From assembly GCF_901538265.1 (NCBI RefSeq), contig NZ_LR593886.1, positions 7,957,738 through 8,021,737 of the forward strand: a stretch of DNA of 64,000 nucleotides, written 5' to 3'. Origin of the DNA: Gemmata massiliana. Its GTDB lineage: Bacteria; Planctomycetota; Planctomycetia; Gemmatales; Gemmataceae. Below the pieces are notes generated by a model, which saw nothing but the letters and a program-made list of their open reading frames with translations, ran no database searches and had not been told where the DNA came from. Shown one piece after another: positions 1 to 8,068 of the stretch. Made by a program: the position numbers and the translations under genes. Position 1 is the stretch's first letter. Each line of letters begins with the position of its first letter.

Positions 1-2
1 CA

Positions 3-143
3 GGAGCGTTTGGAATTAATGACCCGAAGGGCAAACCCCTGGCGATCACTGGCATGGTCTTCGGTGCCGTGTCGCTCGCGTTCGTGGCCCTTCAAATGAT
101 CGGCTTTGCTCCGATCATGGTGCCCCCAGGTGCCCCTCGATAG
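3..143 (+). CDS. C-terminal end of a small membrane protein (partial)
   Basis: An open frame enters from the left edge and stops with TAG at 141-143, giving 46 residues. The visible part is a polar linker (NDPKGKPLAITG) and a hydrophobic segment of about 20 residues (MVFGAVSLAFVALQMIGFAP), then a short proline-rich tail. This pattern resembles the last membrane helix of DUF4190-type small membrane proteins, which are common in planctomycetes, but too little is present to assign a family. The gene begins outside the window. The next gene starts 71 bases further on, on the same strand. Confidence 0.55.
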   Translation, partial: GAFGINDPKGKPLAITGMVFGAVSLAFVALQMIGFAPIMVPPGAPR

Positions 144-214
144 CGACCGGCGCGTGGCAGCGGACAAATACAATGACCGGGAATCCGCACGCTGCCACTC
201 GACCGAGGCGCTAT

Positions 215-715
215 ATGCTCCGCTTCTGTGCTCCGCTCGCGGCTGTTGCACTCGCGTTCTGCGGGTGTCTCAACGACCCGAAAACCACTCCGACCGTGTT
301 CAAGTCGGAACCGCACGGGCACTCGCACGAGCGGGAACACATGATGATTGAGGACGCGGGGCACTACCACGCGGCACTTACCGCCCACCTCTCCAGCAAG
401 GACGGCAACGAACTCGACGTGTTCTTCGAGGCCGCCGATAACCCGCAAAAAGCTATCGCGCTGCCGATCGCAAAATTCACCGCGACCGCGAAGACCGCCG
501 AGGGCAAAGAGCACAAACTGGAGTTCGAGCTGGCCCCAATGGACGAGCGCAAGGACGATCCCGCCGGGAAGTGCTCGCACTTCGTTGCAAAAGCCGGTTG
601 GATGCGGGCCGAAGACGTGCTCACCGTCACCACGACCGTCACAATCGACGACAAACCCACGGTGATCGAATGGAAGGACTTTAACCCCAAAAAGTACGCG
701 CATCACGAAGATTAG
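215..715 (+). CDS. Predicted exported lipoprotein, unknown function
   Basis: The product has 166 residues. It begins with a signal peptide whose end (LAFCGC) reads as a lipobox, so the mature protein is probably anchored through Cys near residue 18. A His-rich patch (HGHSHEREH) follows, then a beta-rich acidic domain with no motif I recognise. The His-rich stretch could bind a metal, which is inference only. An ATG at 173 is in frame, but the ATG at 215 has a GAGG Shine-Dalgarno at proper distance and puts the signal peptide at the true N-terminus. serA follows on the same strand after about 90 bases. Confidence 0.8.
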   Translation: MLRFCAPLAAVALAFCGCLNDPKTTPTVFKSEPHGHSHEREHMMIEDAGHYHAALTAHLSSKDGNELDVFFEAADNPQKAIALPIAKFTATAKTAEGKEHKLEFELAPMDERKDDPAGKCSHFVAKAGWMRAEDVLTVTTTVTIDDKPTVIEWKDFNPKKYAHHED

Positions 716-806
716 CATTCCGCGGGTGGTGTTTGCGGCCGCTCCGCCGCGGCGGGATATAACGCACTATGGCCCCAAACACTCACCACGAAAGACCCAA
801 CTCTCC

Positions 807-2426
807 ATGCCGCGCGTACTGATTGCCGACAAATTGGAAGCCCCGGGCATCGAGCTGCTCAAAGCGGCCGGTCTCGAAGTAGACAACCGGCCCGGCCTCA
901 AGGCCGACGAACTCAAGGCCGCAATTCGGGGCGCCGACGCGGTCATCTGTCGCTCTCAACCGAAGCTCAGTGCCGAGTACTTCGAGGACACCGGTAGTCT
1001 CCGCGCGATCGCGCGCGCCGGCGTGGGCGTGGACAACATTGATGTCGCCGCGGCCACCCGCAAGGGCGTCGTGGTCATGAACACGCCCGGCGGGAACACC
1101 GTCTCGGCCGCGGAACACACCATCGCGCTGCTCCTCGCGCTCGCCCGGCGTGTCCCGGTCGCGGACGCGACAATGAAGGCCGGCGGCTGGGACCGCAACA
1201 AGTTTGTCGGGACCGAGGTCGCGGGCAAAACGCTCGGCGTCGTCGGGTTGGGGCGCATCGGGCGCGAGGTCGCCCGGCGCGCGAAGGGCATGGACATGAA
1301 GGTCATCGCCCTCGACCCGTTCGTGACCGCGGCGAAGGCCGCCGAACTCGGGTACGAGACGGCCGCGAACCTGGACGAACTGTTACCGAAGGTCGATTTC
1401 CTCACGCTCCACGTCCCGCTCGGGAACGACACTAAGAGCCTCATCGGGGCGCGCGAACTGGGACTGATGAAGAAGTCCGCCCGCGTGCTGAACGTCGCCC
1501 GCGGCGGCATCGTGGACGAGAAGGCGCTCGCCGACGCGCTCGCGGCCGGCACCATCGCGGGCGCGGGCATTGATGTGTTCACCGTGGAGCCGATCGTCGC
1601 GGACAACCCGCTCCTGAAGGCGCCGAACATCGTGCTCACGCCGCACCTCGGTGCCTCCACGCTGGAAGCTCAGGAAAACGTTGCGATCGAAGCGGCGCAA
1701 CTCATCGCCGACTTCCTGCTCAAGGGCCAGGTCGCGAACGCGGTCAACATGGCGGCCGTGAACCCCGCGGAACTCGCCGAGGTGCGGCCCTTCGTGGACC
1801 TCGCGCGCCGGTTGGGATTGCTCCAGGCGCAAATCGCCCAAGGAACGATCCGCCGCGCGTCGCTCACCTATCGGGGTGAACTCGCGGGGCAGAAGACGCG
1901 GTTGCTCACCGCCGCGTTCACGGCCGGGATGCTCGAATACCGGCTGAGTGAGGGCGTGAACCTCGTTAACGCGGAAGTTCTGGCGCGCGAGCGCGGGATC
2001 GAGATCGCGGAATCGTCCAACCCCAAGAAGGGCGACTTCGCCGCGCTGCTCCACACGGAAGTCGAAACCGAAAAGGGCACGACCGTCGCCGCGGGCACAC
2101 TGTTCGGCGACCAGTACCTGCGCCTCGTGCAACTCGGGCCGTACCGCATGGAGGGTTACCTCGACGGCGTGCTGCTCGTGTTCACGCACCACGACGTGCC
2201 GGGCCTCATCGGGTTCGTCGGCACCATCTTCGGCACCCACGCGGTGAACATCGCGCAGATGACCGTCGGCCGGCAGGCGCCCGGGGGCGAGGCGATCGGC
2301 ATCCTGAACCTCGACAACCTGCCGCCGGAAGCGGCACTGGCCGCGGTGAAGAACCACGCGCACATCAGCTCGGTCACGGTGGTGAAACTGCCCGCCGCGG
2401 GCGAACTCCCCGCGTGGCTGGGCTGA
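807..2426 (+). CDS. serA: D-3-phosphoglycerate dehydrogenase
   Basis: Catalyses the first committed step of serine synthesis, oxidising 3-phosphoglycerate with NAD+. The product has 539 residues, the size of the long bacterial and archaeal type. Visible in order are an N-terminal substrate-binding part, a Rossmann nucleotide site (GVVGLGRIGRE, around residue 150), the active-site Arg in NVARGGIVDE, and the catalytic His in TPHLGAST. An intervening ASB domain and a C-terminal ACT domain (VLLVFTHHDVPGLIGFVGTIFG) follow; the ACT domain is where serine feedback usually acts. The start is the ATG at 807 (MPRVLIAD); the upstream in-frame ATG at 726 would add unconserved residues. A hairpin follows the stop. 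Confidence 0.97.
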   Translation: MPRVLIADKLEAPGIELLKAAGLEVDNRPGLKADELKAAIRGADAVICRSQPKLSAEYFEDTGSLRAIARAGVGVDNIDVAAATRKGVVVMNTPGGNTVSAAEHTIALLLALARRVPVADATMKAGGWDRNKFVGTEVAGKTLGVVGLGRIGREVARRAKGMDMKVIALDPFVTAAKAAELGYETAANLDELLPKVDFLTLHVPLGNDTKSLIGARELGLMKKSARVLNVARGGIVDEKALADALAAGTIAGAGIDVFTVEPIVADNPLLKAPNIVLTPHLGASTLEAQENVAIEAAQLIADFLLKGQVANAVNMAAVNPAELAEVRPFVDLARRLGLLQAQIAQGTIRRASLTYRGELAGQKTRLLTAAFTAGMLEYRLSEGVNLVNAEVLARERGIEIAESSNPKKGDFAALLHTEVETEKGTTVAAGTLFGDQYLRLVQLGPYRMEGYLDGVLLVFTHHDVPGLIGFVGTIFGTHAVNIAQMTVGRQAPGGEAIGILNLDNLPPEAALAAVKNHAHISSVTVVKLPAAGELPAWLG

Positions 2427-2431
2427 GCACG

Positions 2432-2480
2432 AACGCCCTTTGGCGCTGCTGAGCTTCTGCCAGCGGCGCCGAGGGGCGTT
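2432..2480 (+). terminator. Hairpin after serA
   Basis: The arms AACGCCCTTTGGCGCTG and its near complement, ending GGGGCGTT at 2480, pair across a short loop with a few G-U pairs, starting six bases after the serA stop codon. No clear T-run follows, so this may be an attenuated or factor-assisted terminator. Confidence 0.5.
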
Positions 2481-2826
2481 ACCTTCGTTCATTCCGCCCG
2501 ACCAAAGGCCACTCGGCCGGGCGCCCCATTTCGTTGCGCCGTCAGTCAACTTATTGCTAGCGAAACTAATCTCCTGATTATCTTTCCTGCACGAACAAGG
2601 CGACAAACTTCCCATTTTGCGGAACGTTAATGCGCAAATCCCCGCGTGCTCGCGCGGAGTGACGGCACGCGGCCGAAGTGCGGCCTTGTTCCCAGCGCCG
2701 CTCAGTATTCGGCGCGATCGTTGCAATCGTCCCTTCCTGTCGCGCATCCCAAGACGGGTGCCCGGACCCGGACCGGTCGGGTCGAAACCGGTCGGGAACA
2801 CCTCTCTCGACGCACGGAGCACGCAC
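2481..2826. other. Non-coding stretch between serA and the next gene
   Basis: About 350 bases without a convincing gene. The stretch around 2545-2640 is AT-richer than its surroundings and probably carries the promoter of the gene at 2827. A short palindrome (CCGCGTGCTCGCGCGG) lies near 2642. The open frames crossing it lack a plausible start and composition. Confidence 0.5.
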
Positions 2827-3294
2827 ATGTTCACGATGCTTCTGTACGCAGCCTTTTTCGCCGTCACGCCCGATGACAAGCCCGGGGCCAGCAGCGCCGC
2901 AGCGCCCGCGATCTCGCTCGACGGCAACTGGACCGTCCTCTGCGCGGAGCGGGACGGCAAGGCACTCACCGACGCCAAAAACCTGACGGTGACCGCCAAG
3001 GGCGACACCATCACGTGTAGCGGCAAGGACGGCAAAACGGCCATGACCCTGAAGCTCGAATTCGGTCCGAACGGCACGCTCAAGGTGTCCGAGACCGCGG
3101 GCGGGAACCCGTCCGACAAGCCGATCGCGAAAGTGGGCGTGTACGTGCTGACGCAGGATTTCTTCTCGCTGTGCGTCCACGACGCGACCGGCACGGACAA
3201 CGCAAACAGTGCGAACAACGCGGGCAATAACAAACCCACGAACACCTGCACGTTCGTGCTCCAGCGCTCGAACCCGCGGCCGAACGAACGGTAA
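2827..3294 (+). CDS. Small exported protein, TIGR03067-like
   Basis: The product has 155 residues. The first 13 are hydrophobic (MFTMLLYAAFFAV) and can act as a short signal or anchor. The body carries the pattern LDGNWTVLCAERDGKAL near its N-terminus and a later beta-rich part (CSGKDGKTAMTLKLEF). This matches the layout of TIGR03067 proteins, which are strongly expanded in Gemmata and relatives and have no known function. The ATG at 2827 was chosen because earlier in-frame starts would add an Arg-rich extension that buries the hydrophobic segment. The Asn-rich tail (NANSANNAGNN) is low complexity. Confidence 0.7.
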   Translation: MFTMLLYAAFFAVTPDDKPGASSAAAPAISLDGNWTVLCAERDGKALTDAKNLTVTAKGDTITCSGKDGKTAMTLKLEFGPNGTLKVSETAGGNPSDKPIAKVGVYVLTQDFFSLCVHDATGTDNANSANNAGNNKPTNTCTFVLQRSNPRPNER

Positions 3295-3492
3295 GCATCT
3301 AACCAGCGCCGTTGCGACGGTACCGGGGCCATCGTTGCAACGGCGAGCCGGTCCACTCCCACATCAATTCCGGTCCCCTTCCCTTCAATTCTTGTCACGC
3401 GAGCCGGCGCGAGTTTGACTCGCGCCACTCGAATCGGCGCCGCAATTCCGCAGAACAACTACTGAGCGCGGAACGCCAACCCGAGAAGCCCC

Positions 3493-4170
3493 ATGCGCCA
3501 CGTTCTGTTTACCGCGTGTTTACTCCTCGCGGGCGCGCCGGGCGCGCGGGCCGCGGACGAAGCGCTCGGCAAGCTGTCCGAGAAGTACGAGTCCGGCGGG
3601 CGCGGACCCGGCACCGTGTCCACCGGTAAGGGCGACCCGGGCGGGGTGTCATACGGCACGTACCAACTCGCGTCGAAGATCGGCCGCGCGGACGAGTTCG
3701 TTAAGCGGTACTACCCCGAGGAGTTCAAGGGGCTGAAGGGCGGGAGCGACGAGTTCACCAAGAAGTGGAAGGAACTCGCCGCGAAAGACCCGAAGGCGCT
3801 CCACGCCAACGAGCACACGTTCATCAAGGAAACGCACTACGACCCGCAGGTCCGGCGGCTCGAACGCGATCTGAAGCTCGACGTGACCAAACGCAGTGCA
3901 GCGATCCGCGACATGGTGTGGTCGGTCGCGGTCCACCACGGGCCGAACACGGACGTCATCGTGACCGCGGTGAAGCCGCTGCTGAAGGACGCGAAGATCG
4001 AGGACGTGACCGACGAGGCGATCATCCGCGCGGTGTACGCGGAGCGCGGGCGCAAGGACAAGGACGGCAAGCTCGTGCGGTTCAAGAACGTGGGCGAGGC
4101 ACTGGTTCCCGGACTCACTAAGAGATTTGAGCGCGAACAAACCGACGCGCTGGAGATGCTGAAGAAGTGA
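3493..4170 (+). CDS. Secreted lysozyme-like protein, VgrG3 C-terminal type
   Basis: The product has 225 residues with a signal peptide (MRHVLFTACLLLAGAPGARA, cleavage likely before ADEAL). The mature part begins with a motif typical of the VgrG3-like C-terminal domain, which has a lysozyme/chitosanase fold: KYESGGRGPGTVSTG followed by GDPGGVSYGTYQLAS. The conserved Glu of YESGG is the probable catalytic acid. Known members are type VI secretion spike extensions or stand-alone muramidases that cut peptidoglycan. Here the domain is stand-alone and exported, with no VgrG or other type VI gene nearby. Its stop overlaps the start of the DNA methyltransferase gene by four bases (GTGA), so the two are probably co-translated, an odd pairing. 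Confidence 0.8.
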   Translation: MRHVLFTACLLLAGAPGARAADEALGKLSEKYESGGRGPGTVSTGKGDPGGVSYGTYQLASKIGRADEFVKRYYPEEFKGLKGGSDEFTKKWKELAAKDPKALHANEHTFIKETHYDPQVRRLERDLKLDVTKRSAAIRDMVWSVAVHHGPNTDVIVTAVKPLLKDAKIEDVTDEAIIRAVYAERGRKDKDGKLVRFKNVGEALVPGLTKRFEREQTDALEMLKK

Positions 4171-5423
4171 ACGACCGGCACGACAAACGCCCCGCGCGCG
4201 AGCCGAACCGCCGCCGGGCACTGACCCACGTGGGCGGCGCGATCGACACCGAGGGCGACCGCGCCGACGCGGACCGGCTCGCCCGCGCGCTCGCCGTTCC
4301 CCCGGCCACGGACGACGACAACGAACCGGCCCGCGCGCACGTCCACGGGTTCCACACGTATCCCGCGCGCATGCACCCCGCCACGGCCGCGCGGCTCGTC
4401 ACCGCGTTCGTGCCCGCCGGGGGCCGCGTGCTCGACCCGTTCTGCGGGTCCGGAACGGTACTCGTGGAAGCGCTCATCGCCGGGCGGAGCGCGGTCGGTA
4501 CGGATCTAAATCCCATCGCGGTGCGACTCGCGGCCAGCAAGACGCGCCCGCGCACGCCCGGTGACCTCGCGCACTTCGCGACCCGGGCCGAGGAGTGCGC
4601 GGACCACGCCAACACCCGGCGGAAGGCCAAAACCGGCGCGAGTCGGCGCTTCTCCGCGGAAGACATGGCCCTGTTCGAGCCGCACGTTCTGCTCGAACTC
4701 GATTCGCTCCGCGCGAAGATCGAATCGCTGCGCGACGATCCCGCCCGCACCGACCTGGAACTGGTGCTGTCCTCGGTACTGGTGAAGCTCTCGCGCAAGT
4801 CGGGCGACACGACCTCGGGTACGGCCCCGCGGCGCACCGCGGCCGGATTCCCCGCGCGCTTGTTCGTGCAGAAGGCGCAAGACCTCGCCGCACGACTCGC
4901 GGTACTCGGGAACCTGCTCCCGCGCCCGACCCCGATCGCAACGGCACTTTTGGACGACGCGACCGAATTGAAGCGCGTACCGCCCGGTCCGGTGAACGCG
5001 GTCATCACGTCGCCGCCCTACGCGGCCACTTACGATTACCTCTCGCACCACGCGCTGCGGTTGCGCTGGCTCGGACTCGATCCCACGCCCCTCGCGCGCG
5101 GGGAGATCGGTTCGCGAACCGCGTACTCGCGAATGAAGCCCGAGAACGCGCGCGTCACTTGGGGTAAGGAACTCGAACGCTTCTTCCGCTCGGTGATGCG
5201 CGTGCTCTCACCGAACGCGCCGATCGTCATCATGATGGCGGATTCGGCCGTCGGCGACGTGGCGATCCGCGCCGACGAAGTGGTCGCAGAAGTCAGCCGC
5301 GTGTGCGGGCTGTACCCGGCCGCGCGCGCGTCACAAGCCCGCCCGCACTTCCACGGCCCGACCGCCAAGGCGTTCCGCGAGCGCCCGCGGTTCGAGCACG
5401 CCCTCCTCCTCCGCAAGCCGTAA
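4167..5423 (+). CDS. Orphan DNA methyltransferase (amino-methylating)
   Basis: The product has 418 residues and starts at GTG 4167 inside the stop of the preceding gene. It carries the S-adenosylmethionine motif DPFCGSGTVLVEA (around residue 91) followed by GTDLNPIAVRLA, and the catalytic motif SPPY (around residue 275) in VITSPPYAATYDYLSHHALRLRWLG. These mark an N4-cytosine or N6-adenine methylase. The SAM motif precedes the catalytic motif by about 180 residues. The N-terminal phrase FHTYPARMHPATAARL is typical of a family of stand-alone prokaryotic methylases. No restriction endonuclease or specificity subunit lies next to it, so a housekeeping or regulatory methylation role is more likely than classical restriction-modification. 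An RNA substrate cannot be excluded. Confidence 0.85.
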   Translation: MNDRHDKRPAREPNRRRALTHVGGAIDTEGDRADADRLARALAVPPATDDDNEPARAHVHGFHTYPARMHPATAARLVTAFVPAGGRVLDPFCGSGTVLVEALIAGRSAVGTDLNPIAVRLAASKTRPRTPGDLAHFATRAEECADHANTRRKAKTGASRRFSAEDMALFEPHVLLELDSLRAKIESLRDDPARTDLELVLSSVLVKLSRKSGDTTSGTAPRRTAAGFPARLFVQKAQDLAARLAVLGNLLPRPTPIATALLDDATELKRVPPGPVNAVITSPPYAATYDYLSHHALRLRWLGLDPTPLARGEIGSRTAYSRMKPENARVTWGKELERFFRSVMRVLSPNAPIVIMMADSAVGDVAIRADEVVAEVSRVCGLYPAARASQARPHFHGPTAKAFRERPRFEHALLLRKP

Positions 5424-5440
5424 CAGCACGGTCACAAACG

Positions 5441-5472
5441 GGCACACGGGGTTTCTGCCCCGTGTGCTCTTT
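5441..5472 (+). terminator. Rho-independent terminator after the methyltransferase
   Basis: The arms GCACACGGGG (5442-5451) and CCCCGTGTGC (5458-5467) pair across a six-base loop and are followed by TCTTTG, 18 bases after the stop codon. Confidence 0.75.
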
Positions 5473-5549
5473 GCACGTCCACCACATTTTTCATCGACGG
5501 ATTCGCTCCGCGCGGGAACATTAGGGCAGGACTCACCCGCGAGGCCCGC

Positions 5550-7268
5550 ATGACCACGACCGTTTCGACCGGGCTGCGCCGCGTTGCGGCCCGCCTGAAC
5601 CCGGACACGGCCCCGGACGGTGAACTGCTCGGCCGGTTCCTCGAACACCGGGACGAAGCCGCATTCACGGTGCTGGTGCGCCGACACGCCGCACTGGTCC
5701 TCGGCACGTGCCGCCGCGTGTTGGGTAACGCCACCGACGCGGACGATGCGTTCCAGGCTGCCTTCGTGGTGCTCGTGCGCAAGGCCCCCGCGCTGGCGGA
5801 CCGGGTGTGCGTCGCCAATTTCCTGTACGGGATCGCGTTCCACACCGCACTCAAGGCGAAAGCGATGGCCGCGAAGCGCAAAACCCGCGAGGCCCGGGCA
5901 CTCGCCCCCGCCCCGCGCCCCGACCAGAGCGAGTTGCTCAGCGCGCTCGACGAGGAACTCGCAAAGCTGCCGGAAAAGTACCGCGAACCGGTCGTCCGGT
6001 GCGAACTCGAAGGCCGCCCGCGGCGCGAAGTAGCCGACGCACTGGGCGTTGCCGAGGGGACGATCTCCAGTCGACTGACGACCGCCCACCGGCTTTTGGA
6101 AAAACGATTGCGGTCCCGCGGGTTCAGCGCCGGTGCGCTGGCGCTCCTCTTCGCGGCGCCGACGGTCACGGCGTCCGATACTCTCGCGGATTCCACCGTG
6201 CGGGCCGTTACCGATCCGCCACAAACAATTGCCCAACTCGCTTCGGAGGTGACGAAGATGATGCTGTTGCACAAACTCGGCATCGGGACCACGGCATTCG
6301 CGCTGGTGATTGCGCTCGCCGCAGTCGCCGGGGCCACAATTCCGCGCCCGACCGCGACCGCTCCCGAATCGGCCCCCGCGGTTCCCCATTTCGCGCCGGT
6401 GGCCGTGGCAGCTCCGGGGCCACCGGGACCGGAGCCGGCATGGAAAACCGAGTTCCGTAAGGCCTACGGCCTCAAGGACGGCGAACTCGTCCGCCGCGTA
6501 CCCGTGCCCTTCCCCGAGTGCCGTGTGGAATATTTCAGGAACCAAATTCGCGAACTGTATCACAGCAGAAAGATCGATCCGCCGGCAAAAGAAGTGAACA
6601 GAGATTACACCGACCACTTCACCAAATTCGGGTGGAAGGACAATTGGACCGACGATCGCCTCACGGCCCACTCGACCCCCGTTAAACCGGAGGACGGCGC
6701 CCCACTCGGTCGGCTCCTCGAAATGGCGACCGCGTTCACGCAACCGCGCACTGACGCAGACGCCGATTTGCTCGAAACGAAAGTCACCGGCGACTGGGTG
6801 GTCCGGGCCAACGCAGACCCTGCCAAGGTCGCAGCCGCACTCGAAACGATCCTGCGCAAAGAGTGTGAGGTGAAAGTGTCGCTCTCGGTGCAAGACGTGG
6901 AGCGCGAGGTCTGGGTTTTGGCGGGCAAGTTCGCGAGCAATCCTCTTCCGGATCGCAAAGTGAACATGATCGAAGTGTACGCCAGCGAGTTGACCGATCG
7001 AAAAACTGGTGGTGGAGGAACTGGAAGCCTGCAAGAAATGGCCACGCACGTGGAGGGCTTCGTGGAAATGCCGATCGTGATCGGTAAAGTCGACGGCGCC
7101 CCGAAGCACGTGGAATGGCACTACAACTATCGCTCGCCGTTCACTGCGCAGCAGCACGCAGAGGACCACGACCCGGAAACCGTGCTCAAGAACGTCGCGG
7201 CCCAAACGGGTCTGACCGTGAAGAAAGAGAAGATGAAGATCAAGGTGCTGGTGGTGAAGAAAGGCTGA
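5550..7268 (+). CDS. ECF sigma factor with membrane anchor and extracytoplasmic tail
   Basis: The product has 572 residues, far longer than a usual ECF sigma factor of about 190. Residues 1-190 hold region 2 (FTVLVRRHAALVLGTCRRVLGN, DADDAFQAAFVVL) and region 4 with its helix-turn-helix (LPEKYREPVVRCELEG, REVADALGVAEGTISSRL). A transmembrane helix follows at about 243-262 (LGIGTTAFALVIALAAVAGA), then a Pro/Ala linker and a domain of about 280 residues that should lie outside the cytoplasmic membrane. The tail ends AAQTGLTVKKEK..KVLVVKKG, recalling the end of TIGR03435 proteins; that similarity is my impression and not tested. Such sigma-sensor fusions are known in Gemmata-type planctomycetes. 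No separate anti-sigma gene is adjacent. Confidence 0.9.
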   Translation: MTTTVSTGLRRVAARLNPDTAPDGELLGRFLEHRDEAAFTVLVRRHAALVLGTCRRVLGNATDADDAFQAAFVVLVRKAPALADRVCVANFLYGIAFHTALKAKAMAAKRKTREARALAPAPRPDQSELLSALDEELAKLPEKYREPVVRCELEGRPRREVADALGVAEGTISSRLTTAHRLLEKRLRSRGFSAGALALLFAAPTVTASDTLADSTVRAVTDPPQTIAQLASEVTKMMLLHKLGIGTTAFALVIALAAVAGATIPRPTATAPESAPAVPHFAPVAVAAPGPPGPEPAWKTEFRKAYGLKDGELVRRVPVPFPECRVEYFRNQIRELYHSRKIDPPAKEVNRDYTDHFTKFGWKDNWTDDRLTAHSTPVKPEDGAPLGRLLEMATAFTQPRTDADADLLETKVTGDWVVRANADPAKVAAALETILRKECEVKVSLSVQDVEREVWVLAGKFASNPLPDRKVNMIEVYASELTDRKTGGGGTGSLQEMATHVEGFVEMPIVIGKVDGAPKHVEWHYNYRSPFTAQQHAEDHDPETVLKNVAAQTGLTVKKEKMKIKVLVVKKG

Positions 7269-7355
7269 CGTTTGCGAACTTGGTGAAGACCGCATCACAT
7301 CCGGAAGATCGACACCTGGGGCTCTCCTACGGATTGCCCCCAGCCCCGAGCGGAA

Positions 7356-7946
7356 CTATTCCGGTGCCGAGTCCTCGGGCAAGTACGCAGTGGCCAGAGA
7401 CTTCGAGGCCGCGGCGAGAATTTCCTTCGACAAGTTGGGATCGTCGACCGCGCGAGCCACAGCGAGCGCGCCAACCATCGCCGTGAACACGCTGATGGCT
7501 CTGGCCCGCTTGGTTTTTCGGGTTCCGCCCGGGACATTCGATTCGAGCACGCCCAGGAGCGACTTGATCCCTTCCGTGATGACCCGCCGCACGTCCGGGC
7601 TGCTCCGCGAAGCCTCGACCAGCAGCGCGGCGATGAGGCACCCGTCCCCCTGATTGTCGCGGTGCCCGGCCGAGAGATAGTGCTCGATGATCGCTTCGAG
7701 CGGTCGCTCGCTCTCGGCGAGTTTGGCCCACTTGCCGAGCGACCTGGACAGCGACTGGCTACACGCTTCGGTGGCCAGTTGATCTTTCGACTGAAAGTGC
7801 GCGTAAAAGCCCCCGTGGGTCAGGCCGGCGGCGCTCATCAGCGCGTCCACGCCCGTCGTGGCGATCCCGCCCTCGCGGAAAAGCCGGGCCGCAACGTCGA
7901 CAATTCGTTTCCGATTTTCTGCCGCCTGCGCGCGACTGACTCGCAT
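7356..7946 (-). CDS. TetR-family repressor of the divergent MFS-redoxin operon
   Basis: The product has 196 residues. The N-terminal helix-turn-helix is clear (RKRIVDVAARLFREGGI then GVDALMSAAGLTHGGFYAHF, recognition helix about residues 40-49), followed by SKDQLATEA. The C-terminal part is the variable ligand-binding domain. It is divergently transcribed from the MFS transporter gene, and the 122-base gap holds a 6-2-6 inverted repeat and a second imperfect copy. The simplest reading is a repressor that controls itself and the efflux operon. The start is ATG at 7946, with the conserved helix beginning about 12 residues in. The ligand is unknown. Confidence 0.92.
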   Translation of the reverse strand: MRVSRAQAAENRKRIVDVAARLFREGGIATTGVDALMSAAGLTHGGFYAHFQSKDQLATEACSQSLSRSLGKWAKLAESERPLEAIIEHYLSAGHRDNQGDGCLIAALLVEASRSSPDVRRVITEGIKSLLGVLESNVPGGTRKTKRARAISVFTAMVGALAVARAVDDPNLSKEILAAASKSLATAYLPEDSAPE

Positions 7947-7986
7947 TCTCGCCTCCGAACAAATCCGGGCCGCCTTGAAATTTTAC

Positions 7987-8023
7987 ATGACGGTCGACAT
8001 AAATAAAAGATGACGCCCGTCAT
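7987..8023. promoter_or_regulatory. Predicted TetR operator pair
   Basis: ATGACG-CC-CGTCAT at 8010-8023 is a perfect 6-2-6 inverted repeat. ATGACGGTCGACAT at 7987-8000 is an imperfect copy with the same left half-site. An AT-rich stretch (AAATAAAA) separates them. The sites lie 41 bases upstream of the TetR gene and 46 bases upstream of the MFS gene, where a repressor would cover both promoters. A similar repeat sits before the second TetR gene at 51107. Confidence 0.7.
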
Positions 8024-8068
8024 TTAAGTAATCCGCAAGGCAAACGGCCGACGCAGGCGAGGAGAACC

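Noticed and set aside
1383..3458. 691-codon open frame on the minus strand
   Set aside because: It covers the opposite strand of serA and the following gene and has a shadow-like composition.
3493..4170. Type VI secretion locus
   Set aside because: The lysozyme domain is of VgrG3 type, but no VgrG, Hcp, TssB/C or ClpV gene is present, and it has an ordinary signal peptide.
4167..5423. Restriction-modification system
   Set aside because: No endonuclease or specificity subunit lies within several kilobases of the methylase on either side.
5331..7298. 655-codon minus-strand frame opposite the ECF sigma gene
   Set aside because: The plus strand carries clear sigma regions and a membrane helix; the opposite frame has none.
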